A stretch of DNA of 64,000 bases, from NCBI GenBank assembly GCA_910589275.1, contig CAJUTH010000006.1, positions 47,140 to 111,139 of the forward strand, written 5' to 3'. This DNA is from an uncultured Dorea sp. GTDB taxonomy: Bacteria; Bacillota; Clostridia; Lachnospirales; Lachnospiraceae. The notes beneath the pieces are model-generated. The model was not told the DNA's origin, did not search any database, and was given only the letters and a program-made list of their open reading frames with translations. Below are positions 8,922 to 16,493 of the stretch, in pieces (positions within the stretch are counted from its first letter, which is position 1; every line of letters begins with the position of its first letter). The position numbers and the translations under genes were made by a program.

Positions 8922-9665
8922 ATGAAATATTATGCAATGACTGATGTCGGAAGACGACGGGAAGTGAATCAGGACTATGTATATGCGACGGACCAGCCGG
9001 TCGGTCCCTTTCCTAACCTGCTCATAGTTGCAGACGGAATGGGCGGTCATAAAGCGGGAGATTTTGCGTCTAAGTTTACGGTGGAGGTTGTGAAAAGGGA
9101 GCTGGAAGCAAGTCGGAAGGGGAAGCCGGAGACGATCCTGAAGAGGATCGTGCAGACGGCGAACAGAGAGTTGATTGAAGCGGCGAGTCAGGATGTGAAG
9201 CTGGAAGGTATGGGGACAACGCTGGTGGCGGCAACAGTTATCGGCAATACCCTGCATTTTGCCAATATCGGTGACAGCCGTTTATATTTGATTGATGATA
9301 ATATTAGGCAATTATCAAAGGATCATTCTCTTGTAGAGGAGATGGTAAGGCTTGGGGGAATCAAAGCGGAGGATGCAAGAAACCATCCGGATAAGAATAT
9401 TATTACGAGGGCCATGGGCGTAAAAGCAGAAGCAGAGGCAGACTTTTATGAATTTCGCATCAAAAGGGGAGATATTATTTTGATGTGTACCGACGGCCTT
9501 AGCAATATGGTGGAGGATGAGGATATGTTTGGACTGGTTAAGGGGTCGCGGGATATCGTGGAAGCAGTTCAGATGTTGATTGACAGGGCGAACAGCAATG
9601 GCGGGAGAGATAATATCGGCGTTGTGCTTGCTGAGCCTGTTGCCGGTGAGGAGAGTATATGGTGA
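8922..9665 (+). CDS. prpC: PP2C-type Ser/Thr protein phosphatase (PrpC/Stp)
   Basis: Metal-dependent phosphatase that reverses phosphorylation by the partner kinase encoded next to it. PPM/PP2C motifs are present: DVGRRREVNQD at residues 7-17, VADGMGGHKAG near 37-47 (metal-binding Asp), GTTLV, NIGDSRLY, MCTDGLSNMV and GGRDNIGVV (C-terminal metal Asp/Asn). At 247 aa it is typical of bacterial Stp. The gene overlaps the kinase by 7 nt, so they are co-translated. Confidence 0.95.
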   Translation: MKYYAMTDVGRRREVNQDYVYATDQPVGPFPNLLIVADGMGGHKAGDFASKFTVEVVKRELEASRKGKPETILKRIVQTANRELIEAASQDVKLEGMGTTLVAATVIGNTLHFANIGDSRLYLIDDNIRQLSKDHSLVEEMVRLGGIKAEDARNHPDKNIITRAMGVKAEAEADFYEFRIKRGDIILMCTDGLSNMVEDEDMFGLVKGSRDIVEAVQMLIDRANSNGGRDNIGVVLAEPVAGEESIW

Positions 9666-11740
9666 GCGAGAATAGAGCAAATGAAAATAAGGTAAGAGAC
9701 GGTATTTTTTTAGGTAAAAGATATGAGGTATTAAGCAAGATAGGCGCGGGCGGCATGGCGGATGTCTATAAGGGCAAGGATCATATGCTGAAGCGCTATG
9801 TGGCAATTAAGGTTTTAAAGAGAGAATTTCGTGAGGATTCTACCTTTGTAAAAAAGTTCCGGTCTGAGGCTCAGGCGGCGGCAGGGCTTATGCATCCTAA
9901 TATAGTGAATGTATATGACGTCGGGGAGGACCGCGGCTTGTACTATATGGTGATGGAGCTGGTAGAAGGTATTACGTTAAAGGAATATATTGACAGGAAG
10001 GAGCTGTTGTCGCCAAAAGAGGTTATCAGTATTGCCATTCAGATGTGTAATGGTATTGAAGCGGCCCATGAGAGGCAGATTGTCCATCGGGATATCAAGC
10101 CGCATAATGTAATGATATCCAAAGAAGGCAAGGTGAAGGTGACGGATTTTGGCATTGCGAAGGCAACCAATTCCACGACTGTCAGTACTTCTGCAATGGG
10201 ATCCGTACATTATACATCGCCGGAGCAGGCGAGAGGCGGATATGTAGATATCAAGAGTGATATCTATTCCGTCGGCATTACCCTTTATGAGATGGTAACA
10301 GGACATGTTCCCTTTAATGGAGATACTGCGGTTGAGGTGGCGGTAAAGCATTTGCAGGAGGAGATTACGCCTCCTTCAGAGTCGGTTCCGGATATTCCTT
10401 ATAGCTTAGAACAGATTATTTTAAAATGTACCCAGAAAAATTCTGAGAGACGCTATGAGAATATGGGGGAACTGATTCAGGATTTGAAGCATTCGCTGGT
10501 GGATCCGGAGGGTGATTTTGTGCAGATGATTCCTCTGAACAATGCGGACACGGTGATTATTACAGAGGACGACCTGAATGATATTCGGGGCGCATATACG
10601 GAAGAAGAGCCGGAGGACGACTACGGTTATGATGAGGACGGCTACTCCGACGACGATTATGAAGATGATTATGAGGATAGAGAGGAGTATGACCGGGACA
10701 GCGATGAGATGAATCCCGGTATGAATAAGGTGATCAAGGTGCTTACGATCGTGGTTGCACTGTTGATTTTGATTGTTCTGGGCGTAGTTGTGGGAAGGGC
10801 AAGCGGCGTCCTGAAATTCGGAAAAGGAACGGAGGCCGTGGATTCGGAAGGCCGACTGAAGGTTCCGTCTGTTGTCGGCAAGAAAGAGGGCGAGGCGAAA
10901 GAGATTCTAGAAGAGGCTGGGTTTAAGTGCAAGGTTAAGGCCAGAAGGCAGTCAAAGAAATATGAGGAAGGCTGCGTGATAGAGCAGAGCCCGGAGGAAG
11001 GAAAGCGGGCAAAGAAGGGCGCGGAGGTAGAGATCGTGGTAAGTTCCGGGCGGACTGCCGAGGAAGAGATTATTCCGGATGTTGCCGGCATGGATGAAGC
11101 GGCAGCCCAGAAGATGCTGAATGACAAAGGATTTTCAAAGGTTACTACCGAAGCGGTATACAGCGAAGAAACGCAAGGGACGGTTATCGGAACGGATCCG
11201 GCGGCTGGGACAAAGACCGCGAAAACCACTGAGATTAAGATGAAGGTCAGCAAGGGTTCTGAGAAGATTACCGTGCCGAACGTAGTGGGTATGTCAGAGA
11301 ACGATGCAAAGAATGCGATCGTGAACGCGGGCCTTCAGGTTTCCAGCGTTGATACGGAATATAACGAGAACTATGAAGCGGGGCTTGTGACCAGGCAGGA
11401 GCCTTCCGGCGGAAAGGTTGAAAAAGGAACCAGCGTAAGCTTGACGGTAAGTCTGGGCAAGAAGCCGGAGGAAAAACCAAAGGTTCCAAGCGTGGCCGGT
11501 ACTTCGGAGAGCAATGCAAACCAGATGATTATCAATGCGGGTCTGACGCCGTCTAGTACGGTTACCTATCAGGCCAGCGACAGTGTACCGGCTGGCTGTG
11601 TAATAAGCTGCAGTCCGGCGGCAGGAACGGAAGTAGCCAAGGGTTCAACGGTAAGCCTTGTAGTCAGTACGGGAGCCCCAGCGACTCCGGAGCCTCCGGT
11701 GTCCCAGCCGGACGATGATACCCAGGGGGAAGTACAATAG
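9659..11740 (+). CDS. prkC: PASTA-domain membrane Ser/Thr protein kinase (PrkC/Stk)
   Basis: Transmembrane sensor kinase of the PknB/PrkC family, which responds to muropeptides or lipid II and controls wall synthesis and spore germination in relatives. The N-terminal kinase domain (residues 15-275) has GAGGMADVY, the catalytic loop HRDIKPHN near 142 and DFG. A very acidic linker rich in Asp/Glu/Tyr (about 305-345) precedes a single membrane helix (VLTIVVALLILIVLGVVV, near 360-378). Four extracellular PASTA repeats then start at VPSVVGKK, IPDVAGMD, VPNVVGMS and VPSVAGTS. The Pro/Asp-rich tail is low complexity. It overlaps the phosphatase gene, and rsgA follows 3 nt after its stop. Confidence 0.95.
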   Translation: MVSENRANENKVRDGIFLGKRYEVLSKIGAGGMADVYKGKDHMLKRYVAIKVLKREFREDSTFVKKFRSEAQAAAGLMHPNIVNVYDVGEDRGLYYMVMELVEGITLKEYIDRKELLSPKEVISIAIQMCNGIEAAHERQIVHRDIKPHNVMISKEGKVKVTDFGIAKATNSTTVSTSAMGSVHYTSPEQARGGYVDIKSDIYSVGITLYEMVTGHVPFNGDTAVEVAVKHLQEEITPPSESVPDIPYSLEQIILKCTQKNSERRYENMGELIQDLKHSLVDPEGDFVQMIPLNNADTVIITEDDLNDIRGAYTEEEPEDDYGYDEDGYSDDDYEDDYEDREEYDRDSDEMNPGMNKVIKVLTIVVALLILIVLGVVVGRASGVLKFGKGTEAVDSEGRLKVPSVVGKKEGEAKEILEEAGFKCKVKARRQSKKYEEGCVIEQSPEEGKRAKKGAEVEIVVSSGRTAEEEIIPDVAGMDEAAAQKMLNDKGFSKVTTEAVYSEETQGTVIGTDPAAGTKTAKTTEIKMKVSKGSEKITVPNVVGMSENDAKNAIVNAGLQVSSVDTEYNENYEAGLVTRQEPSGGKVEKGTSVSLTVSLGKKPEEKPKVPSVAGTSESNANQMIINAGLTPSSTVTYQASDSVPAGCVISCSPAAGTEVAKGSTVSLVVSTGAPATPEPPVSQPDDDTQGEVQ

Positions 11741-11743
11741 CAT

Positions 11744-12622
11744 ATGCGGGGGAAGATTGTAAAAGGTATTGCCGGATTCTACTATGTCCACATAGCAGAA
11801 TTCGGTATTTACGAATGTAAAGCAAAGGGAATTTTCCGAAAAGAGGGAAAAAAACCGCTGGTCGGGGATAATGTTGAGATTGATATTTTAAGCGAAGAGG
11901 ATAAAGAAGGTAATATCAGAGAGATCCTTCCAAGGAAGAATGAACTGATCCGGCCGGCTGTTGCGAATGTGGATCAGGCTCTGGTGGTATTCGCGGTTCA
12001 GAAACCCAAACCTCATCTGAATCTTTTGGACCGGTTTTTGGTTATGATGGAGCAGAAGGGGATCCCGGTTATTCTGTGTTTTAACAAGCTGGATATTGCC
12101 GGGGAAGAAGAATTAGAGAGGCTGGGAGATATTTATCGGCCCTCCGGATATAAAGTAGAGTTTGTCAGCGCAAGGTATCAGGAGCATATTGATGAGATTA
12201 AGGAGCTTCTTAAGGGAAAGACTACCACGGTTGCGGGACCTTCCGGCGTGGGGAAATCTTCGTTAATCAACTGCCTTCAGAGAGAGGTCAGGATGGAGAC
12301 TGGAGATATCAGCAGAAAGATTGACAGGGGAAAGCATACCACAAGGCATTCGGAATTAATTGCTGTGGATGAGGATACGTATATCGTGGATACGCCAGGC
12401 TTTAGTTCGCTTTATACAGGTAATTTTGAGAAGGAAGAGCTAAAGGACTTCTTTCCTGAATTTTCAGTTTATGAGGGACAGTGCAGGTTTCATGGCTGCG
12501 ATCATGTGCATGAGCCGGACTGCGCGGTAAAGCAGGCGCTGTCGGATGGAAAGATTCATTCGGTAAGATACCAGAATTATCTGGAATTGTATAAAGAAAT
12601 AAAACAAAAAAGGAGATTTTAA
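11744..12622 (+). CDS. rsgA: Ribosome small-subunit-dependent GTPase RsgA (YloQ/CpgA)
   Basis: Circularly permuted GTPase for late 30S maturation, and a known phosphorylation target of PrkC in Bacillus. An N-terminal OB fold (residues 1-65) is followed by the permuted G domain. G4 is NKLD near 109, G1 is GPSGVGKSS near 165-173 and G3 is DTPGFSS near 213. The C-terminal zinc knuckle is CRFHGCDHVHEPDC. At 292 aa it is of normal length. It begins three nucleotides after prkC and ends just before rpe, matching the B. subtilis prpC-prkC-rsgA-rpe-thiN order. Confidence 0.95.
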   Translation: MRGKIVKGIAGFYYVHIAEFGIYECKAKGIFRKEGKKPLVGDNVEIDILSEEDKEGNIREILPRKNELIRPAVANVDQALVVFAVQKPKPHLNLLDRFLVMMEQKGIPVILCFNKLDIAGEEELERLGDIYRPSGYKVEFVSARYQEHIDEIKELLKGKTTTVAGPSGVGKSSLINCLQREVRMETGDISRKIDRGKHTTRHSELIAVDEDTYIVDTPGFSSLYTGNFEKEELKDFFPEFSVYEGQCRFHGCDHVHEPDCAVKQALSDGKIHSVRYQNYLELYKEIKQKRRF

Positions 12623-12624
12623 AG

Positions 12625-13286
12625 ATGAAGTATGTGATTGCACCTTCGATTCTTTCAGCGGACTTTACACAGCTTGGCAGCGAAATCAAGCAGACAGAGG
12701 ACAACGGAGCCGCTTTCCTCCATTTTGATGTGATGGATGGAATGTTTGTCCCGAATATTTCCTTTGGGATACCGGTAATGAAATCCATAAGAAAGGCAAC
12801 CAGACAGATTATGGACGCCCATTTGATGGTCCAGGATCCCATACGCTATGTGGAAGCATTCCGGGACGCGGGAGCTGATCTGATTACCGTGCATTATGAG
12901 GCATGTCCGGATGTGGCAAAGGTTCTGGTTAAGATTAAGGATATGGGGCTTAGAGCCGGGTTATCCATTAATCCGGATACGCCGGTTGAGGCTGTGCGTG
13001 AATATCTGAGATTGTGGATATGATTCTTGTTATGTCGGTTTATCCGGGAGCCGGCGGACAGAAATTTATCCGGGAGTCTTTGGACAGGCTTCGGGATATC
13101 CGGCGTATGATACAGGAGTCAGGCAGGGATATCGACCTTCAGGTAGACGGAGGCGTGACTTTGGAGAATATGCCGGAGATTATAGAGGCCGGAGCAAATA
13201 TTTTTGTTGCAGGCTCTGCGGTGTTTAGCGGAGACATTGGAGAGAATGTTAGAAAATGTATGGAGATTTTCAGGAAATATGAGTAA
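12625..13286 (+). pseudogene. rpe: Ribulose-phosphate 3-epimerase with a one-base frameshift
   Basis: The protein interconverts ribulose 5-phosphate and xylulose 5-phosphate. The first frame reads IAPSILSADFTQLGSEI, HFDVMDGMFVPNISFG and INPDTPVEAVREYL, then diverges and stops at 13021. The expected continuation EIVDMILVMSVYPGAGGQKF lies one frame over, from 13008 to the TAA at 13284-13286. It includes the catalytic LQVDGGV and FVAGSAVF. The junction CTGAG (13006-13010) is explained by loss of one G from CTGGAG, where Glu would follow Leu. All active-site segments (His, two Asp) are present across the two frames, so with one extra base a normal ~220-aa enzyme results. It is a true inactivating mutation, an assembly error or recoding; the sequence alone cannot tell. 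Confidence 0.85.
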
Positions 13287-13944
13287 GATTGCGGTTATTA
13301 TAAGCGGCGGAGTTTTGGACGAGTCTTTGACGCTTGCTGAACTGGGGAAACTAGACGCGCCGTGTATCATCGGAGTGGATAAGGGCGTGGAATTTTTATA
13401 TCGCCATGAAATTCTTCCAAGCTATATTGTGGGTGATTTTGACAGCCTTCCGGAAGAGATTGTCTTGTATTATAAAGAACGCGGAGACGTGCCCATCCGG
13501 GCGTACAATCCTATAAAGGATGCCTCGGATACAGAGATTGCCGTGCGTCTTGGAGTGACTCTAGGCTGCGAACGGATGATAATCCTCGGCGCTACAGGAG
13601 GAAGAGTTGATCATTTATGGGCAAATGTACAGAGCTTGATGATTCCGTTCAAAGCAGGAGTGGAGGCGCTGATACTGGATCCGCAGAATCGGATTCGCCT
13701 GATCGGGGAGGAGACTCATCTGTTCAGGGACGAGGCTTTTGGGCCTTATTTCAGTGTGTTTCCCCTGGGGGAGATTATCAGAGGTTTTAATATCCGAGGC
13801 GCAAAATACCCGTTGCGGAATCATACGCTTATGCCCTGTGACAGCCTGTGCGTGAGCAATGAATTTGAAGAAGACGAGGTTGTGATTGAATTTTCCTGCG
13901 GCGCTGTAATCCTGATGGAAACGCGTGACAGAGAAATTATCTAG
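13279..13944 (+). CDS. thiN: Thiamine pyrophosphokinase
   Basis: Converts thiamine plus ATP to thiamine diphosphate plus AMP. The protein from the ATG at 13279 (MSKIAVIISGGVLD) has the family signatures GVDKGVEFL, GDFDSLP near residue 56, KDASDTEIAV near 76 and the LGATGGRVDH box near 97. The C-terminal strand-rich thiamine-binding domain (NHTLMPCDSLCVSNEF) follows. The start codon overlaps the end of rpe (ATGAGTAA), so 221 aa is the natural length. Upstream in-frame codons belong to rpe. It is the last gene of the long operon, and a promoter for ychF overlaps its 3' end. Confidence 0.9.
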   Translation: MSKIAVIISGGVLDESLTLAELGKLDAPCIIGVDKGVEFLYRHEILPSYIVGDFDSLPEEIVLYYKERGDVPIRAYNPIKDASDTEIAVRLGVTLGCERMIILGATGGRVDHLWANVQSLMIPFKAGVEALILDPQNRIRLIGEETHLFRDEAFGPYFSVFPLGEIIRGFNIRGAKYPLRNHTLMPCDSLCVSNEFEEDEVVIEFSCGAVILMETRDREII

Positions 13945-13953
13945 TGTTATAAT
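13925..13953 (+). promoter_or_regulatory. Promoter of ychF
   Basis: GTGACA (13925-13930) and TATAAT (13948-13953) are separated by exactly 17 bp, and TG one base before the -10 gives an extended -10. It overlaps the thiN stop codon. The 5' leader to the ychF ATG is about 70 nt. Confidence 0.75.
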
Positions 13954-14029
13954 GAAATACAGTGTCCTTGGTGCCGCTTTGTATACCGGGGACAGATAGT
14001 GAAGAATGAGAGAAAGGAATGTAGCATAG

Positions 14030-15130
14030 ATGAAGCTTGGTATTGTTGGTTTGCCCAACGTGGGTAAGAGTACGCTGTTTAATTCTCTGACAAAGGCAGG
14101 GGCGGAATCTGCCAATTATCCGTTCTGTACGATTGACCCGAATGTGGGAGTGGTTACGGTGCCGGATGAACGGCTGGATGTACTGGGAGAGATGTATCAT
14201 ACAAAGAAGATTATTCCGGCAGCAATTGAGTTTGTAGATATTGCGGGCCTTGTAAAGGGGGCTTCTAAGGGAGAAGGACTGGGCAACCAGTTTCTTGCTA
14301 ATATCCGGGAGGTGGACGCCATTGTCCATGTGGTGCGCTGCTTTGAGGATGGCAACATTGTCCATGTGGACGGCAGTATTGATCCAATGAGGGATGTGGA
14401 AACCATTAATCTGGAGCTGATCTTCTCTGACCTTGAGGTATTGGAGAGAAGGATTGCAAAGACTGTTAGGTCGGCTAGGAATGATAAAGCCGCGGCCAAG
14501 GAGCTGAAGCTTTTGGAGAGGATCAAGGCTCATTTGGAGGATGGGAAGCTGGCGAAGAATTTTGACGGGCTGGAGGACGAAGAAGAGGAACTGTTGTTTA
14601 AGAGCTATAATCTTCTGACAGGAAAGCCTGTGATTTTTGCGGCAAATGTTACAGAGGACGAGCTTGTGGATGACGGCGCGTCCAATGCGGGAGTACAGGC
14701 GGTACGGGAATATGCGGAGGCAGAACACTGTGAGGTTTTTGTAGTATGCGCTCAGATTGAGCAGGAGATTGCAGAGCTTGAGGATGATGAACGGAAGATG
14801 TTTCTGGAGGATTTGGGGCTGAAAGAATCAGGGCTTGAGAAGCTGATTAAGGCAAGTTACAGTCTTCTCGGACTGATTAGTTATCTTACTGCCGGGGAGC
14901 CGGAAGTGCGCGCATGGACGATTACAAAGGGAACAAAGGCTCCTCAGGCGGCAGGAAAGATTCACACAGATTTTGAACGGGGATTTATCCGGGCTGAGGT
15001 TGTGGCATATGACGATCTGATGGCCTGTGGTTCGCACAATGCGGCAAAAGAAAAAGGGCTTATCCGTCTGGAAGGCAAGGATTATGTGGTTCAGGACGGC
15101 GATATTATGCTCTTCCGCTTTAACGTATAG
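14030..15130 (+). CDS. ychF: Redox-regulated ATPase YchF (Obg-family, OLA1-like)
   Basis: P-loop ATPase of the Obg group that associates with ribosomes and tracks oxidative-stress responses. G1 is GLPNVGKSTLFN at residues 6-17, G3 is DIAGLVKGASKG near 69 and the NVTE motif near 204 replaces NKxD, as expected for an ATP- rather than GTP-binding member. The C-terminal TGS/DUF933 domain contains WTITKGTKAPQAAGKIHTDF near 304-323 and ends DGDIMLFRFNV. At 366 aa it has the family length. RBS GAAAGGA. It has its own consensus promoter. Confidence 0.96.
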   Translation: MKLGIVGLPNVGKSTLFNSLTKAGAESANYPFCTIDPNVGVVTVPDERLDVLGEMYHTKKIIPAAIEFVDIAGLVKGASKGEGLGNQFLANIREVDAIVHVVRCFEDGNIVHVDGSIDPMRDVETINLELIFSDLEVLERRIAKTVRSARNDKAAAKELKLLERIKAHLEDGKLAKNFDGLEDEEEELLFKSYNLLTGKPVIFAANVTEDELVDDGASNAGVQAVREYAEAEHCEVFVVCAQIEQEIAELEDDERKMFLEDLGLKESGLEKLIKASYSLLGLISYLTAGEPEVRAWTITKGTKAPQAAGKIHTDFERGFIRAEVVAYDDLMACGSHNAAKEKGLIRLEGKDYVVQDGDIMLFRFNV

Positions 15131-15159
15131 GATAAAGACGCGGAAAGGAAGAAGACAAC

Positions 15160-16140
15160 ATGCATAAGACAATCGACTTTCCGAATCTTGGGATTCATCT
15201 TAAGAATGTTGGGAAAGCAATCTCTGTTTTTGGGTTTGATATAGCCTTTTACGGGATTATCATTGGAATTGGGATTCTGGCGGGTATTTTTATGGCGACG
15301 CTCCGGGCGAAACGGACAAAGCAGAATCCTGAGGTGTATATTGATCTGGCAATTTATGCGGTGATTTTTGGGATTATCGGCGCAAGGATTTACTATGTAG
15401 TTTTTTCATGGAGAATGTATAAAGATGATCTGCTGAGTGTTTTGAATATTCGGCAGGGCGGTCTTGCGATCTATGGAGGCGTAATTGCCGCGGTCATTAC
15501 GGTATTTGTATTTGCAAAAAAAAGGGAGCTTGCCGCGGGATTGCTTCTGGATACCGCTTGTTTCGGGCTTGTGCTGGGGCAGGCGATTGGGCGCTGGGGG
15601 AACTTTTTTAACAGAGAGGCCTTCGGGGAATATACCAATGGGCTGTTCGCCATGAGACTGCCGCTGGATGCGGTGAGAAGCTCGGATGTAACGCAGATGA
15701 TGCGGGATCATATGGAGATGGCCGATGGGCTGGGATATATTCAGGTGCATCCAACTTTTTTGTATGAGTCCATCTGGTGCCTGCTGGTACTGGTATTTAT
15801 GATGTTTTATAGCAGAAGGCAGATGTTTAAGGGAGAAATGTTTCTGGTATATCTGGCAGGTTATGGATTTGGAAGGTTCTGGATTGAGGGATTGAGAACG
15901 GATCAGCTTTTGCTACCGGGGATTGGCTGGGCAGTATCCAGAGTGCTTGCAGCGATTCTTACAGTGTGTTCTGTGGTTATTATTGTGAAAGTTAGAAAAG
16001 CCATTGAACGCAGAAGGACTATGCACAGGCACAGGAGAAGGGAGCGACCGCCAGAGAGAGAGGAGGGCTCGGAAGCAGAGCCGGAATCGGGGAATATAGA
16101 TTCTGATCTGGATATAGATTTGGATGATTTTATAGATTAG
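15160..16140 (+). CDS. lgt: Prolipoprotein diacylglyceryl transferase
   Basis: Integral membrane enzyme that moves diacylglycerol from phosphatidylglycerol to the lipobox Cys of prelipoproteins. Seven or so membrane segments are visible. The family signature GRWGNFFNREAFGEYTNGLF lies near residues 146-165, preceded by QGGLAIYGGVI (the conserved His-Gly-Gly equivalent region) and followed by HPTFLYES and GFGRFWIEGLRTDQL. The C-terminal tail after the last helix (RRRTMHRHRRRERPP, then an acidic stretch) is an unusual charged extension of about 45 residues. It is followed by a strong terminator-like hairpin. Confidence 0.95.
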   Translation: MHKTIDFPNLGIHLKNVGKAISVFGFDIAFYGIIIGIGILAGIFMATLRAKRTKQNPEVYIDLAIYAVIFGIIGARIYYVVFSWRMYKDDLLSVLNIRQGGLAIYGGVIAAVITVFVFAKKRELAAGLLLDTACFGLVLGQAIGRWGNFFNREAFGEYTNGLFAMRLPLDAVRSSDVTQMMRDHMEMADGLGYIQVHPTFLYESIWCLLVLVFMMFYSRRQMFKGEMFLVYLAGYGFGRFWIEGLRTDQLLLPGIGWAVSRVLAAILTVCSVVIIVKVRKAIERRRTMHRHRRRERPPEREEGSEAEPESGNIDSDLDIDLDDFID

Positions 16141-16158
16141 CCGGTAAGGGACTGCCGC

Positions 16159-16240
16159 AAAATAGCTGTCAGATGCAGAATATGGAATTGGAAGTATAAG
16201 AACTTCATCCATATATGGGCCTGACAGCTATTTTTCCTTT
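16159..16240 (+). terminator. Long nested hairpin terminator after lgt
   Basis: Outer arms AAAATAGCTGTCAG (16159-16172) and CTGACAGCTATTTT (16221-16234) pair over 14 bp. Inside them ATATGGA (16180-16186) pairs with TCCATAT (16208-16214), and GAAGT pairs with ACTTC around a short loop. The T-rich strand follows the stem on the + side, and the A-rich arm makes it potentially bidirectional. Confidence 0.8.
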
Positions 16241-16350
16241 AATCATGTATGGCTGGGATTGATGATTTTTTGACAATACAGCGTAGAAAAGATCCCTTGA
16301 TTTTATGGATAAATGTACTGGAAAAGAAACAAAATTTAGCAGGTAATGAC

Positions 16351-16379
16351 TGGACTTTTTACAGGCCAGAGGATATAAT
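16351..16379 (+). promoter_or_regulatory. Promoter of nifJ
   Basis: TGGACT (16351-16356) and a perfect TATAAT (16374-16379) have 17 bp between them. Transcription would start near 16386, giving a leader of about 108 nt before nifJ. Confidence 0.7.
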
Positions 16380-16401
16380 AATTACATACGTCGAAAATTA
16401 T

Positions 16402-16454
16402 TTATACCCTTTCGGGTATACCGGAAAACAGCCTTTTTTGGACAGGCTTTCCGG
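16402..16454 (+). promoter_or_regulatory. Two tandem hairpins in the nifJ leader
   Basis: Hairpin 1: TATACCC (16403-16409) with GGGTATA (16414-16420) around a TTTC loop. Hairpin 2: CCGGAAA (16421-16427) with TTTCCGG (16448-16454), extended inward by GCCT (16431-16434) with AGGC (16444-16447). They are directly adjacent and precede the AAGGAGG ribosome binding site. There is no T-run after either, so they look like mRNA-stabilising or regulatory structures rather than terminators. Confidence 0.55.
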
Positions 16455-16493
16455 CAGGTAAAACACTTTCAATTTTAAGGAGGAACAAGAAAA

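Noticed and set aside
16249..16461. Open frame of 70 codons upstream of nifJ
   Set aside because: It spans the nifJ promoter and the leader hairpins, has no RBS and resembles no family.
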